Below the pieces are notes generated by a model, which was given only the letters and a program-made list of their open reading frames with translations, was not told the DNA's origin and did no database searches. A DNA stretch of 64,000 bases from Antrihabitans stalagmiti (GTDB lineage Bacteria > Actinomycetota > Actinomycetes > Mycobacteriales > Mycobacteriaceae). The stretch is taken from contig NZ_JAEMNV010000001.1 of the NCBI RefSeq assembly GCF_016482825.1, forward strand, positions 744,001-808,000, written 5' to 3'. This document shows positions 1 to 8,998 of this stretch, one piece after another. The stretch's first letter is position 1. Each line of letters starts with the position of its first letter. The position numbers and the translations under genes were made by a program.

Positions 1-1
1 C

Positions 2-1579
2 ATCGCGTTGGCAGGCTTCCCTTCCGACGACCTCTGGCACCGCCTCTTCGGTCAGGACGTCACCGAATGGGGACCGACGCACGTCATGATGATCGGCGGC
101 GCGGTGACCTGCGTGATCGGGCTGGCGCTGCTACAGGCCGAAGCACGTCAGGTCGGTGCAGCCGGCGCGATGGGTTTCGGTGGCCGACTGCGCGGCGCGA
201 TCATGCTTTCGCTGTGCATCGTGCCCTTCGCGTTCCTGATGGAGTTCGATCTCGGGGTGCCGCAGTTCCCGATGGCAACGCAATTCATCATCGTCGGTTT
301 TCTCGCGGGCTGGATCTTCACCGGTGTGCGCGCCTACTTCGGACCCGGCGGCGCGCTGCTTGCCTGGGTCGTCTATCTGATCGCTCACCTGATTCTGCTC
401 GGCTCCACCGCATTGGTCGACGATGTACTGCTCGCCCGGTTCCTATTGCTATTGCCCGCCGCGATCCTGGTAGAGATCGTCGCACTCGTGGTGTCACCGC
501 GTCGCGGACTTACCTTCTGGATCACCTCCGGCGTGCTGATCGGAACCCTCGGCCTCGCGGCGGAATGGGTCTGGTCGCAGTTCTTCATGCCACTCCCCCA
601 ACCGATTCCCGGCTCTGCGCTACCGCTGATGCTCGCGGTCGGCACAGCGGCGGCGGTCGGTGGCGGATTGCTCGGCTCCTGGCACGTCCGGCAACTACAG
701 GACACTGCGAGTCGCCCCGACACCGACGACGAGTTGACCTTCGACGCCATTGCCGACCTACTGCGCAGGTTCAAGTTGACGTTCCTCGTAGGACCGGGTG
801 AATCGATCTTCGGGTATTGGAAACGCGGCCAGACCGGCACGTTGAACAGCAACGAGATCCCCTGGCGACGACACGGTGCAGGCTTGCTCGGAATGGGGCT
901 GTTCATAGGTCTGATGGCCGCCTATACACCGCAGGACCCCATCGACTTCGAGGCGCGTGTCGCACTGGACTATGTGGACGGCGCTGCGGAAACCTGCGGC
1001 ACGACAACGTCCAAATGCACCGCCTTCGTGACCGTCGATGTGGAACCGGTGAACATCGCCGAAGACGGCAAGATCTGGTTCTACGCTCTGGCGTGGCAAG
1101 GTCGGCATCGGTCTGCGGACGTCACGACGCTGCCACGCGACCCGATCGCGGACGTGCCGGGCATCATGCGCGTCGAGATGGTGCCGACCGGCGTAACGGG
1201 CCAGTACCGCAGCGCCGAACCGTTGCCGCTCTACGGCAGCTGGAAAACCCTCGTCCGCCTGCACACCGCGCCGACCAACATGTCCGCGCTTCCGCTGTAC
1301 GCACCCGACGACCCCGCCATCACTGCCGACAAAGGTCGCCGAATCCTCGTCACCGACGGCCAGCGAGTCGACGCCATGACCGAACCCGGCTTCCTGCAGC
1401 GTGAAATCAAGGACGACGTTCCAGCGTGGTTGTGGACCGCGGCCTACATCGTCGTCGGCCTGTTCTGGCTGGGCTTGATCGCGCTGTACGGCTGGTGTCT
1501 TGCCGCAGCTGCCAAGGGCGGAGCAACACCGGTCCGTACCGACACCGACAAGCCGGTGGCTCCGCCGTCCAAGGTCTGA
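2..1579 (+). CDS. Multi-pass membrane protein, 5' end outside the window
   Basis: The reading frame is open to the first base, so the true start probably lies upstream; the first in-window start is a TTG at 8. The visible 525 or so residues hold about eight hydrophobic segments, then a soluble stretch (roughly residues 310-460) with a CGTTTSKC cysteine pair, then one more membrane segment and a short polar tail. The layout suggests an extracytoplasmic domain between the last two helices. I do not recognise the family. It is followed after about 100 bases by hypF on the same strand, so it could belong to the hydrogenase locus, but nothing in the protein itself shows that. No redox-ligand motif typical of a cytochrome b partner is obvious. 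Confidence 0.6.
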   Translation: MALAGFPSDDLWHRLFGQDVTEWGPTHVMMIGGAVTCVIGLALLQAEARQVGAAGAMGFGGRLRGAIMLSLCIVPFAFLMEFDLGVPQFPMATQFIIVGFLAGWIFTGVRAYFGPGGALLAWVVYLIAHLILLGSTALVDDVLLARFLLLLPAAILVEIVALVVSPRRGLTFWITSGVLIGTLGLAAEWVWSQFFMPLPQPIPGSALPLMLAVGTAAAVGGGLLGSWHVRQLQDTASRPDTDDELTFDAIADLLRRFKLTFLVGPGESIFGYWKRGQTGTLNSNEIPWRRHGAGLLGMGLFIGLMAAYTPQDPIDFEARVALDYVDGAAETCGTTTSKCTAFVTVDVEPVNIAEDGKIWFYALAWQGRHRSADVTTLPRDPIADVPGIMRVEMVPTGVTGQYRSAEPLPLYGSWKTLVRLHTAPTNMSALPLYAPDDPAITADKGRRILVTDGQRVDAMTEPGFLQREIKDDVPAWLWTAAYIVVGLFWLGLIALYGWCLAAAAKGGATPVRTDTDKPVAPPSKV

Positions 1580-1681
1580 TACTGGCCTCTCGCTGCCCTT
1601 GCCCCGCGCTCGCGCCAGGAGCAAGATCGAAGTTGCGCCCATAGTCGAGTCAGCCCATTCGACGCAGGCGCCGACATCGAT

Positions 1682-4045
1682 GTGGACTCGAGCAATGTGG
1701 ACTCGGTTGTGAGCACGCAGCTAGAACGAGAATCCATCGTCGGCAACACGATCGAACGCCGACGGACGATCGTGCGTGGCATTGTCCAGGGCGTCGGCTT
1801 CCGGCCCTTCGTCGCGCGGCTCGCCGGCGAACTGCACTTGAGTGGCTACTGCGGCAACGACGACTCGAGCGTGTTCATCGAAGTCGAGGGTCCGACGTGG
1901 GCGCTGGACGAGTTCGATCGACGGTTGCACGCCGAGTCGCCACCCCTCGCCGTCGTCGTCGACGTGGTCCGGGAAGCTCGTCCACCCGAAGGCGATCGGG
2001 TCTTCGAGATATCGGCCAGTCGCCGGACCGCCGCTGCCCGAACGCTGGTGTCACCCGACGTTGCCATGTGCACGGACTGCTCGCGCGAATTCGGTGATCC
2101 GGACGACCGCCGCTATCGGCATCCGTTCATCAACTGCACCAACTGCGGTCCGCGGCTGACGGTCATCACCGACCTGCCCTACGACAGACCCGCAACGACG
2201 ATGGCCGCGTTCGAGATGTGCGAACGCTGCGCGAGGGAGTATTCCGATCCAGCCGATCGACGATTTCATGCTCAGCCGATCTCATGCCACGACTGTGGAC
2301 CGCACGTCGTCGCGCTATCGGCCGGCCGCCGAATCACCGGCGACGACAACGTACTTGCCGAAGTTCACGGTGCGCTGGGCGCCGGACTCGTTGTCGCCGT
2401 CAAAGGGATCGGCGGGTTCCACCTGGTCTGCGATGCGACGAATACCGGTGCCGTCGCACGTCTGCGGGAACGGAAGAACCGGCCGCACAAACCGTTTGCG
2501 GTGATGGCAGCAGACGTGGCGGGAGTCGAGCAGATCTGTCACCTCGATGCAGCGGAAACAGCTGCGTTGAACTCGTCTGCCGGTCCGATAGTGCTGCTAC
2601 GCAAGCGATCCGGCCGGACGATCGCGGCGTCGGCCGCGCCGGGCCTGGACGAGTTGGGGATCATGCTTGCCTACTCGGGAGTGCACAAACTGCTGCTTTC
2701 GCCCGTTGCCGGCCGTCCCGCTGCGCGGTATCTGGTGATGACATCGGGAAATCTGAGCGGGGAGCCGCTCTGCTTCGATAACGACGACGCGGTGGCCCGC
2801 CTATCAGGTGTGGCCGACCTGTTTCTCCTGCACGATCGCGAGATCGCAGTGCCGTGCGAGGATTCGGTGTTGGCGGTGGCGGACGGCAGCGTGCTTCCCA
2901 TCAGGCGATCCCGCGGCTTCGCACCCGTTCCGATCGTTCTTCCCGATACCGGACCCGTTGTGCTCGCTGTCGGCGCCGAAGTGAAGAACACCTTCTGCCT
3001 CACTCGGCAGAACTACGCATTCTGCAGCTCGCACCTCGGCGACATGGGAACGCTGGAAAGCCAACGGGCCTTCGAGCTGTCGGTCGACCAGTTGATGACG
3101 CTCCATTCGGTGACGCCGAAGCTGCTCGTCGCCGACGACCATCCCGGCTACGCGACTCGGCAGTGGGCCGAGCGACACAGCGACACGACGGGTATCCCTC
3201 TCACCACTGTCCAGCATCACCATGCACATGTGGCTTCGCTGCTCGCCGAACACGGCAGGATCGGCACCGCAGTGCTCGGAATTGCCTTCGACGGCACAGG
3301 TTTCGGCTGCGACCGTACGGTGTGGGGTGGCGAGCTGCTGCTTGTCGGACCGAACGTCGAGGACGCCATACGGGTCGGGCATCTGCAGTCGTTTCTACTT
3401 CCAGGCGGGGACGCCGCCGTTCGAAACCCGGTCCGGACCGCACTCGCATTGCTGCACGAGGTCGGCATCGACGCACCGGGAGCAACCGCGACACTGGATC
3501 CAGCCGAGCGCAAACTGGTTGCGTCACAACTGGCTTCGGGTACCGGCTGCATCCGCACCACCAGCATCGGGCGACTGTTCGACGGCGTCTCGTCACTGCT
3601 CGGCGTGTGCCACCGGGTCAGCTACGAGGCGCAGGCTGCGATCGAACTCGAAACCCTTGCGCGGTCGGCACACAACGCAATTCCACTGCACATGGCGATC
3701 GAGGGCGACGAACTTCGACTCGGCGGTCTGCTGCGTGAACTGCTCGACGGCCTGCGGTCCGGGCTCGCACCCGCAGACCTCGCCCTCGGCTTCCACCTCG
3801 CGCTCGCCTCGGCGGCAGCAGAGTTGGCGGCCGACCTCGCTCGACGATCGCAGGTGTCGACGATCGGGCTCACGGGTGGTGTGTTCGGCAATCGGATACT
3901 GCTGCGCGTCATGCGAACTACGTTGCAAGACAGAGGCTTCGAAGTCCTGTGCCACGAAAAGGTGCCGTGCAACGACGGTGGTCTCTCCATAGGCCAAGCC
4001 GTCGTCGGACGCGCACGTTACGCAAGGATCGATGAAACGGAGTAG
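1682..4045 (+). CDS. hypF: Carbamoyltransferase HypF, [NiFe] hydrogenase maturation
   Basis: HypF converts carbamoyl phosphate to a carbamoyl-adenylate and passes the carbamoyl group to the C-terminal cysteine of HypE, the first step towards the cyanide ligands of the active-site iron. The 787 residues show the usual order: an acylphosphatase domain with VQGVGFRPFV near 35-44, a double zinc finger with CxxC pairs at about 130, 152, 180 and 202, a YrdC-like domain (about 218-400), and a Kae1-like C-terminal domain containing HHHAHVAS and FDGTGFG. Length is slightly above the usual 750, so one of the in-frame GTGs at 1697 or 1709 may be the real start. It opens the plus-strand maturation operon and ends five bases before the next gene. 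Confidence 0.95.
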   Translation: MDSSNVDSVVSTQLERESIVGNTIERRRTIVRGIVQGVGFRPFVARLAGELHLSGYCGNDDSSVFIEVEGPTWALDEFDRRLHAESPPLAVVVDVVREARPPEGDRVFEISASRRTAAARTLVSPDVAMCTDCSREFGDPDDRRYRHPFINCTNCGPRLTVITDLPYDRPATTMAAFEMCERCAREYSDPADRRFHAQPISCHDCGPHVVALSAGRRITGDDNVLAEVHGALGAGLVVAVKGIGGFHLVCDATNTGAVARLRERKNRPHKPFAVMAADVAGVEQICHLDAAETAALNSSAGPIVLLRKRSGRTIAASAAPGLDELGIMLAYSGVHKLLLSPVAGRPAARYLVMTSGNLSGEPLCFDNDDAVARLSGVADLFLLHDREIAVPCEDSVLAVADGSVLPIRRSRGFAPVPIVLPDTGPVVLAVGAEVKNTFCLTRQNYAFCSSHLGDMGTLESQRAFELSVDQLMTLHSVTPKLLVADDHPGYATRQWAERHSDTTGIPLTTVQHHHAHVASLLAEHGRIGTAVLGIAFDGTGFGCDRTVWGGELLLVGPNVEDAIRVGHLQSFLLPGGDAAVRNPVRTALALLHEVGIDAPGATATLDPAERKLVASQLASGTGCIRTTSIGRLFDGVSSLLGVCHRVSYEAQAAIELETLARSAHNAIPLHMAIEGDELRLGGLLRELLDGLRSGLAPADLALGFHLALASAAAELAADLARRSQVSTIGLTGGVFGNRILLRVMRTTLQDRGFEVLCHEKVPCNDGGLSIGQAVVGRARYARIDETE

Positions 4046-4050
4046 CCGCG

Positions 4051-4818
4051 ATGACAGCCAGTGCGCCGGTGGACCTCGAATCGACCGACACGGAGTTGAT
4101 CGATGCCGATCTGTCCGCGGATCTCGCGGCCGCGGCCCTGGCATTGGCACGTAGATTCAGCGCGGGCGCAACGCTCTGGGCCATCTCGCCGCAGTGGGAA
4201 CCACATGCGCACCACATCGCCGTCGAATTCGTCCACCCCGTCATCATGGGCAAACGGGCGCTGCCCTCCGTCGCGCTCGTCGAGGTCGACCCCGTGGCTC
4301 AGTGCCGAGTGGCGACCCGTCCGGGTGATGTGATCATCGCGGTGGCATCGGCCGACGATCCGCAAGTACTCGACGTCATGAGGCGAGCCCCGGTGTGGGG
4401 CGCCGATACGATCTGGATCGGCTACGGTCCGCGGCCCGCCCCTGGGAGCGCCGACCACACCCTCTGGGTCGCGTCCGACGATCCGATGGTGCCCGCGACC
4501 GGGCGATTCGTGTTGATGTATCACCTGCTCTGGGAACTGACGCACGTGTGCTTCGAGCACCCGGGGCTGATGACGGAACCGGCGCGGGATGCCGACTGCA
4601 CCGACGAGGTCTGCATCACGTGCAGCGACCAGGGCCGCCTTGCCGAGGTCCTCGTTCCGCCTGCCGACGTCATGGATTCGGCGTTGGTGCGGACCGCAAC
4701 CGGTGAGGAATTCGTGGATGTGACTGTGCTCGGCGAGGTTTCGGTGAACGATCTGCTGCTTGTGCACGGCGGTACCGCGATCACGAAGATCGACGACACG
4801 ACGGGGACGGCGCTATGA
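4051..4818 (+). CDS. Degenerate SIS domain fused to a HypC-like domain
   Basis: Residues about 20-175 resemble a GmhA-type SIS fold (RPGDVIIAVAS resembles the second SIS strand-loop) but lack the GNGGS phosphosugar loop present in the next gene. Residues about 187-248 resemble HypC: CITCSDQGRLAEV replaces the usual MCLGIPGQV start, and DLLLVHGGTAITKID matches the HypC end. In classical HypC the functional cysteine is residue 2; here it would be internal, in a CxxC at 188-191. Its stop overlaps the next start by four bases. Role inferred from position: a scaffold or accessory chaperone in assembling the Fe(CN)2CO unit. Fusion confidence is moderate; exact function unknown. Confidence 0.7.
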   Translation: MTASAPVDLESTDTELIDADLSADLAAAALALARRFSAGATLWAISPQWEPHAHHIAVEFVHPVIMGKRALPSVALVEVDPVAQCRVATRPGDVIIAVASADDPQVLDVMRRAPVWGADTIWIGYGPRPAPGSADHTLWVASDDPMVPATGRFVLMYHLLWELTHVCFEHPGLMTEPARDADCTDEVCITCSDQGRLAEVLVPPADVMDSALVRTATGEEFVDVTVLGEVSVNDLLLVHGGTAITKIDDTTGTAL

Positions 4819-5519
4819 ACGCTCCCGAGGGCACCGGCGACAACACCAATTTCCTCTACCCGTTCATCGATGGCGAGGAGACGGACGCAAGTGCTCTGCT
4901 TCGCGACCTTGCCTCGTCGGCACGCGGCAAAGCCGACGTCAGCAAGAAGTTGCAGCACGCATCGTTGCAGGAATGGGGAGACTCCGTCGATGCCGCCGGC
5001 GCCGACATGGCACAGCGCTTCGCTCGCGGCGGCAGGCTCTATACCTTCGGCAACGGCGGAAGCTCTACCGACGCTGCAACATTGGCGTCGCTGTTCAGCC
5101 GTCCCGCACGCGGTCGTCCCGTCGCGGCCTGGTCGCTCGCAGCCGACATGTCGGTGGTGACCGCACTCGGAAACGACGTCGGATTCGACCTGATCTTCTC
5201 GCGACAGATCATCGCTCACGCCACGGAGCGTGACGTCGCGATCGCCCTGTCGACGTCGGGGAACTCCGACGACTTGATGACGGCGCTGACAGAGGCGAAG
5301 AAGCGTGGGCTGTTGACCATCGGGTTCGCCGGTCACGACGGCGGACGTATGGCAGTCGCGGACTACCTCGACTTCTGCTTCACGATCCGATCGCAAAGTA
5401 TCCACCGGATCCAGGAAAGTCACGCCGTCATCGGCTATCACCTGTGGTCGGCGATGCAACAGCACATGGCGCACAACACAAGGGCCGCAGCGACAGCCAC
5501 GTCAGGAGCACATTCATGA
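4815..5519 (+). CDS. GmhA-like SIS-domain protein of the hydrogenase operon
   Basis: A 234-residue SIS-domain protein of the phosphoheptose isomerase (GmhA) type, with GNGGSS at 79-84, STSGNS at 146-151 and a C-terminal RIQESHAVIGYHL segment like that of GmhA. In GmhA this fold isomerises sedoheptulose 7-phosphate, but no heptose-pathway genes are nearby. It is translationally coupled by ATGA overlaps both to the SIS/HypC-like fusion before it and to hypE after it. That placement argues for a role in hydrogenase maturation, perhaps by binding a phosphosugar-like metabolite. Automated annotation would probably call it D-sedoheptulose 7-phosphate isomerase; I would not accept that role here. 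Confidence 0.75.
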   Translation: MNAPEGTGDNTNFLYPFIDGEETDASALLRDLASSARGKADVSKKLQHASLQEWGDSVDAAGADMAQRFARGGRLYTFGNGGSSTDAATLASLFSRPARGRPVAAWSLAADMSVVTALGNDVGFDLIFSRQIIAHATERDVAIALSTSGNSDDLMTALTEAKKRGLLTIGFAGHDGGRMAVADYLDFCFTIRSQSIHRIQESHAVIGYHLWSAMQQHMAHNTRAAATATSGAHS

Positions 5520-6628
5520 CAAGTTCTCAGGTCGGCGCGGATCGGTCGATGTCGGAAGCCCGTGAGGATCGAGTGCTCGAACGCATCGACGCGTTCCGCA
5601 AACGTAGACCCCGGCTGCTGGACACGGTCATTACGCTCGCCCACGGTGCCGGTGGTAAGTCGTCGGCGGCGCTCACCGATGCGGTGTTCCTGGAAGCATT
5701 CCGCAACCCGGAGTTGGAACAACTCGGTGACGCGGCCGTCCTCGCACTGCCGTCGGGCGAGCGACTGGCGTTCTCGACGGATTCCTACGTCGTTCAGCCG
5801 TTGCGGTTTCCCGGCGGATCGATCGGCAATCTGGCTGTGCACGGCACGGTCAACGACCTTGCCGTCTCCGGCGCACGGCCACAATGGCTATCGGCCGCGT
5901 TTGTCATCGAAGAAGGTTTCGAGATCGGTCGGCTGCAACAGTTCGTCAGCGACATGCGGGAGTCCGCCGCGGCCGCGGGTGTGCAGATCGTCACCGGCGA
6001 CACCAAGGTCGTCGGCAGAGGCGCAGCCGACGGTCTCTACATCTCCACCGCCGGTGTCGGACTGATTCCCGCAGGACGCCGACTCTCCGCCGATCTCGTC
6101 CGCCCGGGTGACCGCATCATCGTGTCCGGCACCATCGGCGAGCACGGTATGGCCGTCATGCTGGCACGCGGCGAACTCGCGATCGAAGCCGACATCGACT
6201 CCGATACCGCGCCCGTCAACGGGCTCGTCGAAGCGATGCTCGCTGCAGCACCCGACACTCGTTGGATGCGTGACGCCACCCGCGGTGGCGTCGGGACGGT
6301 TGCGAACGAGCTCGCCCAAACTGCCGGTGTCGCAGTGATTCTGGACGAGGCGACACTGCCGATCCTGCCGCAGGTGCTCGGCGCCTGCGACATGCTCGGC
6401 ATCGACCCGCTGTACGTAGCGAACGAAGGAAAGTTCATCGCCGTCGTACCGCCGGAGCAGACCGATGCCGCGCTTGCCGCACTACGAGCGCATCGGCTCG
6501 GCGCGTCTGCAGCGGTGATCGGTGAGATCTTGAGCGACCCACAGGGCATCGTCGCGCTACGTACCGCATTCGGTGGCAGCCGCATCGTCGACATGCTCGT
6601 CGGCGACCCCCTCCCCCGTATCTGCTGA
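5516..6628 (+). CDS. hypE: Hydrogenase maturation protein HypE
   Basis: HypE (AIR-synthase/PurM superfamily) dehydrates the carbamoyl group on its C-terminal cysteine to a thiocyanate and donates cyanide to the HypC-HypD iron centre. The protein ends PLPRIC, the hallmark accepting cysteine. HGAGGKSS near the start and the PurM-like ATP site (DSYVVQPLRFPGG) are present. The ATG at 5516 is chosen: it overlaps the upstream TGA as ATGA and has a CAGGAG ribosome site about eight bases ahead, giving 370 residues; a GTG at 5444 in the same frame would extend it inside the previous gene without reason. Confidence 0.95.
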   Translation: MTSSQVGADRSMSEAREDRVLERIDAFRKRRPRLLDTVITLAHGAGGKSSAALTDAVFLEAFRNPELEQLGDAAVLALPSGERLAFSTDSYVVQPLRFPGGSIGNLAVHGTVNDLAVSGARPQWLSAAFVIEEGFEIGRLQQFVSDMRESAAAAGVQIVTGDTKVVGRGAADGLYISTAGVGLIPAGRRLSADLVRPGDRIIVSGTIGEHGMAVMLARGELAIEADIDSDTAPVNGLVEAMLAAAPDTRWMRDATRGGVGTVANELAQTAGVAVILDEATLPILPQVLGACDMLGIDPLYVANEGKFIAVVPPEQTDAALAALRAHRLGASAAVIGEILSDPQGIVALRTAFGGSRIVDMLVGDPLPRIC

Positions 6629-6661
6629 GCAACTTCGTACTTCGGAGAAAGGAGGACCACG

Positions 6662-6934
6662 ATGTGCTTGGGAATCCCTGGACAGGTCGTGGACATCGTC
6701 GACGCCGAGCAGCACCTCGCCAAGGTCGACGTCAACGGAATCAGGCGGATCATCAGTGTCCGCCTGCTCGCTGACGACGGCTTGGTTGTCGGTGACTGGG
6801 TGCTCGTCCACGTCGGCTTCGCGATGTCGAAGATCGACGAACTCGAGGCTCAGCTGACCCTCGATCAGGTTCAGAAGATGGGCGCCGACTACGTCAACGA
6901 GATCGACGCATTCAACTCGTCACAGATAGCGTGA
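6662..6934 (+). CDS. hypC: HypC chaperone, copy 1
   Basis: A 90-residue HypC/HybG/HupF protein with the invariant MCLGIPGQV start, whose Cys2 with HypD holds the Fe(CN)2CO unit before delivery to the large subunit. The VGDWVLVHVGFAMSKID segment is typical. A strong AAAGGAGG site lies about eight bases before the ATG. It sits between hypE and hypD, the usual partner order. A second copy is encoded at the end of the opposite-strand operon (10040-10285). Confidence 0.96.
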   Translation: MCLGIPGQVVDIVDAEQHLAKVDVNGIRRIISVRLLADDGLVVGDWVLVHVGFAMSKIDELEAQLTLDQVQKMGADYVNEIDAFNSSQIA

Positions 6935-6944
6935 GGTAGTCCAG

Positions 6945-8078
6945 ATGAAGTTCGTCGACGAATTCCGAGACCCGGCCGCGGCACGAGCGCTGGTCAAATC
7001 CATCTACAAGCTTGCAGGCACGGACGAGTACAAGTTCATGGAAGTGTGTGGCGGGCACACGCATACGATCTACCGACACGGGATCGAGCACCTGCTGCCG
7101 CCGAATGTCGAACTGGTCCACGGCCCGGGCTGTCCCGTCTGTGTCATCCCCATGGGGCGGGTCGACGACGCCATGTCACTCGCCGAGCACCCGGCCGTCA
7201 TCTTCACGACGTTCGGCGACATGATGCGTGTGCCAGGTTCGCGCGGCAACCTGATCGAGGCCAAAGCGCGAGGCGCGGATGTGCGGTTCGTCTATTCACC
7301 CCTCGACGCCTTGAAGATCGCCGTCGACAACCCGAGCAAGGAGGTGGTGTTCTTCGCCGTCGGATTCGAGACGACTGCGCCGTCCACAGCCGTAACGCTG
7401 GTTCGGGCAAAGCAATTGGGCGTCAAGAACTTCACGGTGTTCTGCAACCACGTCACCATCGTCCCGCCGATCAAGGCGATCCTCGAGTCGCCCGACCTTC
7501 GACTGTCCGGCTTCCTCGGACCGGGTCACGTGTCGACAGTCGTCGGAACGCACCCGTATCGGTTCGTGCCGCAGGTCTACGGCAAGCCGATGGTCGTCGC
7601 CGGTTTCGAACCGCTCGACATACTCGCCTCGGTCCACATGCTCCTCGCCCAGATCCGGGAGGGTCGCTGCGAGGTCGAGAATCAGTACACCCGAGTTGTG
7701 AAGACGGAGGGCAATATTGCGGCGTTGAAGCTGATGGCCGAGACGTTCGAATTGCGCCCGCACTTCGAGTGGCGCGGCCTCGGCTTCATTTCGCAGAGCG
7801 CGTTGAAGGTGCACACGAACTACTCCGAATTCGATGCGGAGGAACGCTTCTCGATGCCGGGTGTGCGAGTCGCCGATCCGAAGGCGTGCCAGTGCGGTGA
7901 GGTGCTCAAGGGCGTTATCAAGCCGTGGGAATGCAAGGTGTTCGGTACTGCGTGCACTCCCGAAACGCCCATCGGGACCTGCATGGTGTCACCGGAAGGT
8001 GCGTGCGCCGCCTACTACAACTTCGGTCGGCTGCATCGTGACACCGCGTTGCTCGTCGGTCAGCGGGCGGGAGTCTGA
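6945..8078 (+). CDS. hypD: Hydrogenase maturation protein HypD
   Basis: HypD is the iron-sulfur scaffold on which the cyanide and CO ligands are placed on iron, working with HypC and HypE. The 377 residues show the family motifs FMEVCGGHTHTIYRHG near 30, HGPGCPVCV near 60, GFETTAP near 140, and the C-terminal cysteine set CQCGEVL, CKVFGTACTP and GTCMVSPEGACAAY that binds the 4Fe-4S cluster. It follows hypC after ten bases, and its TGA abuts the next ATG. Confidence 0.97.
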   Translation: MKFVDEFRDPAAARALVKSIYKLAGTDEYKFMEVCGGHTHTIYRHGIEHLLPPNVELVHGPGCPVCVIPMGRVDDAMSLAEHPAVIFTTFGDMMRVPGSRGNLIEAKARGADVRFVYSPLDALKIAVDNPSKEVVFFAVGFETTAPSTAVTLVRAKQLGVKNFTVFCNHVTIVPPIKAILESPDLRLSGFLGPGHVSTVVGTHPYRFVPQVYGKPMVVAGFEPLDILASVHMLLAQIREGRCEVENQYTRVVKTEGNIAALKLMAETFELRPHFEWRGLGFISQSALKVHTNYSEFDAEERFSMPGVRVADPKACQCGEVLKGVIKPWECKVFGTACTPETPIGTCMVSPEGACAAYYNFGRLHRDTALLVGQRAGV

Positions 8079-8828
8079 ATGACAGTGCCGGCTGGCCACC
8101 GGCTGTTCGCGCAGTACGCCTATGCCCCGAATGCGTTGGGCTACTGCGGCCCTGCCGACGGCAAAGCACTCGAGGCTGTCGCGTGCGGTCATGAGGTCGA
8201 TGCCGATGTAGGAGCATTGGCCCGCCGCTTCAGCGGTGCGTGGCCGTATCAGAAGTTGATCGCCGACCTCAGCGGCAACGCCGATCCGCTCGACGACCAC
8301 GTCGTCCGCGCCTACTGGACCGGCAGCGAACTGACCACGGCGATCGATCGTCGCCAGTTCGGCACGGAGCTGTTGTCGCGCTTTGCATCCGCTGCCGGAA
8401 ACTATTGGAAGCACCTCACCGACGACCTGCTCGACGAGGTTGCTCCGACACATGCATTCCACGTCTTCGGGGTGTACCCGTGGTCGCGCCTGCTCACCTC
8501 GGGAATGCCGCAGCCGGTGCACGTCCTGGATTCGTGCCGGATCGGGTGGGGCAAGGTCGTCGAGGTGCGCGACGACGACGTCATCGTCCGGTCACGGCCG
8601 TTGCAGTTCGACGGCTTGCTCGCGCTCGGCGACGAGGTCGACCGACCGGTGAAGCATCGCGTTGACAGCGGACAGTTCGTGTCGCACCTGCACGTCGGCG
8701 ACAACGTTGCTGTGCACTGGGACTTCGTCTGCGACTGGCTAGCCCCTCAGCAGGTCGACGAACTCGCATACTGGACGGACTGGCAACTGACGCGGACCAA
8801 TCACCGGCTGGCTCATTCGGTCGGTTGA
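8079..8828 (+). CDS. Conserved hydrogenase-locus protein of unknown function
   Basis: A 249-residue soluble protein whose ATG directly follows the hypD stop, so it is almost certainly translated with the maturation genes. No catalytic or metal-binding motif is evident to me; it has a GYCGPADGKAL segment near the N-terminus and a His/Trp-rich C-terminal part. I believe similar proteins occur beside actinobacterial hydrogenases (possibly the family named DUF6390), but I could not check this. Function unknown; the operon position implies a role in maturation or electron transfer. It is the last gene before the first 71-bp repeat. Confidence 0.6.
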   Translation: MTVPAGHRLFAQYAYAPNALGYCGPADGKALEAVACGHEVDADVGALARRFSGAWPYQKLIADLSGNADPLDDHVVRAYWTGSELTTAIDRRQFGTELLSRFASAAGNYWKHLTDDLLDEVAPTHAFHVFGVYPWSRLLTSGMPQPVHVLDSCRIGWGKVVEVRDDDVIVRSRPLQFDGLLALGDEVDRPVKHRVDSGQFVSHLHVGDNVAVHWDFVCDWLAPQQVDELAYWTDWQLTRTNHRLAHSVG

Positions 8829-8850
8829 CCGCGCGAACCGACGTCGCACG

Positions 8851-8921
8851 CCGATTACCGACCTCACATACCTGATCAGGCATGTGAGGTCCGCAATGTA
8901 TTGGCGACGTGAACGTGTTCC
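8851..8921. repeat. 71-bp direct repeat with three palindromes, copy 1
   Basis: This segment matches 9960-10030 in the same orientation, with about nine mismatches in 71 bases by eye. It contains three successive palindromes: a 30-bp one at 8861-8890 (arms ACCTCACAT/ATGTGAGGT around CCTGATCAGG), CAATGTATTG at 8894-8903 and GAACGTGTTC at 8911-8920. It begins 22 bases after the stop of the last plus-strand hydrogenase gene. The first palindrome could form a strong RNA hairpin, but no U-tract follows it. With copy 2 it brackets the AbiEi/DUF559-type gene. Confidence 0.85.
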
Positions 8922-8956
8922 TGTGGATAAGTCAGCCCAGGTCGGAGTTATCCACA
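8922..8956. promoter_or_regulatory. Inverted pair of perfect DnaA-box sequences
   Basis: TGTGGATAA at 8922-8930 and TTATCCACA at 8948-8956 are exact, oppositely oriented copies of the classical DnaA box, 17 bases apart. They lie just after repeat copy 1 and 42 bases before the GTG of the AbiEi/DUF559-type gene. They may be an operator or a replication-linked element for that gene; two boxes without an AT-rich unwinding region are too few to call an origin. Confidence 0.55.
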
Positions 8957-8998
8957 ACCCCGGTATCGCGATAGCCCGAAAGTAGCCAGACTCGTGCT

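Noticed and set aside
4815-5519. Heptose biosynthesis isomerase
   Set aside because: No heptose pathway genes are present and the gene is coupled to hydrogenase maturation genes on both sides.
8922-8956. Replication origin
   Set aside because: Only two DnaA boxes, no AT-rich region and no dnaA or dnaN nearby.
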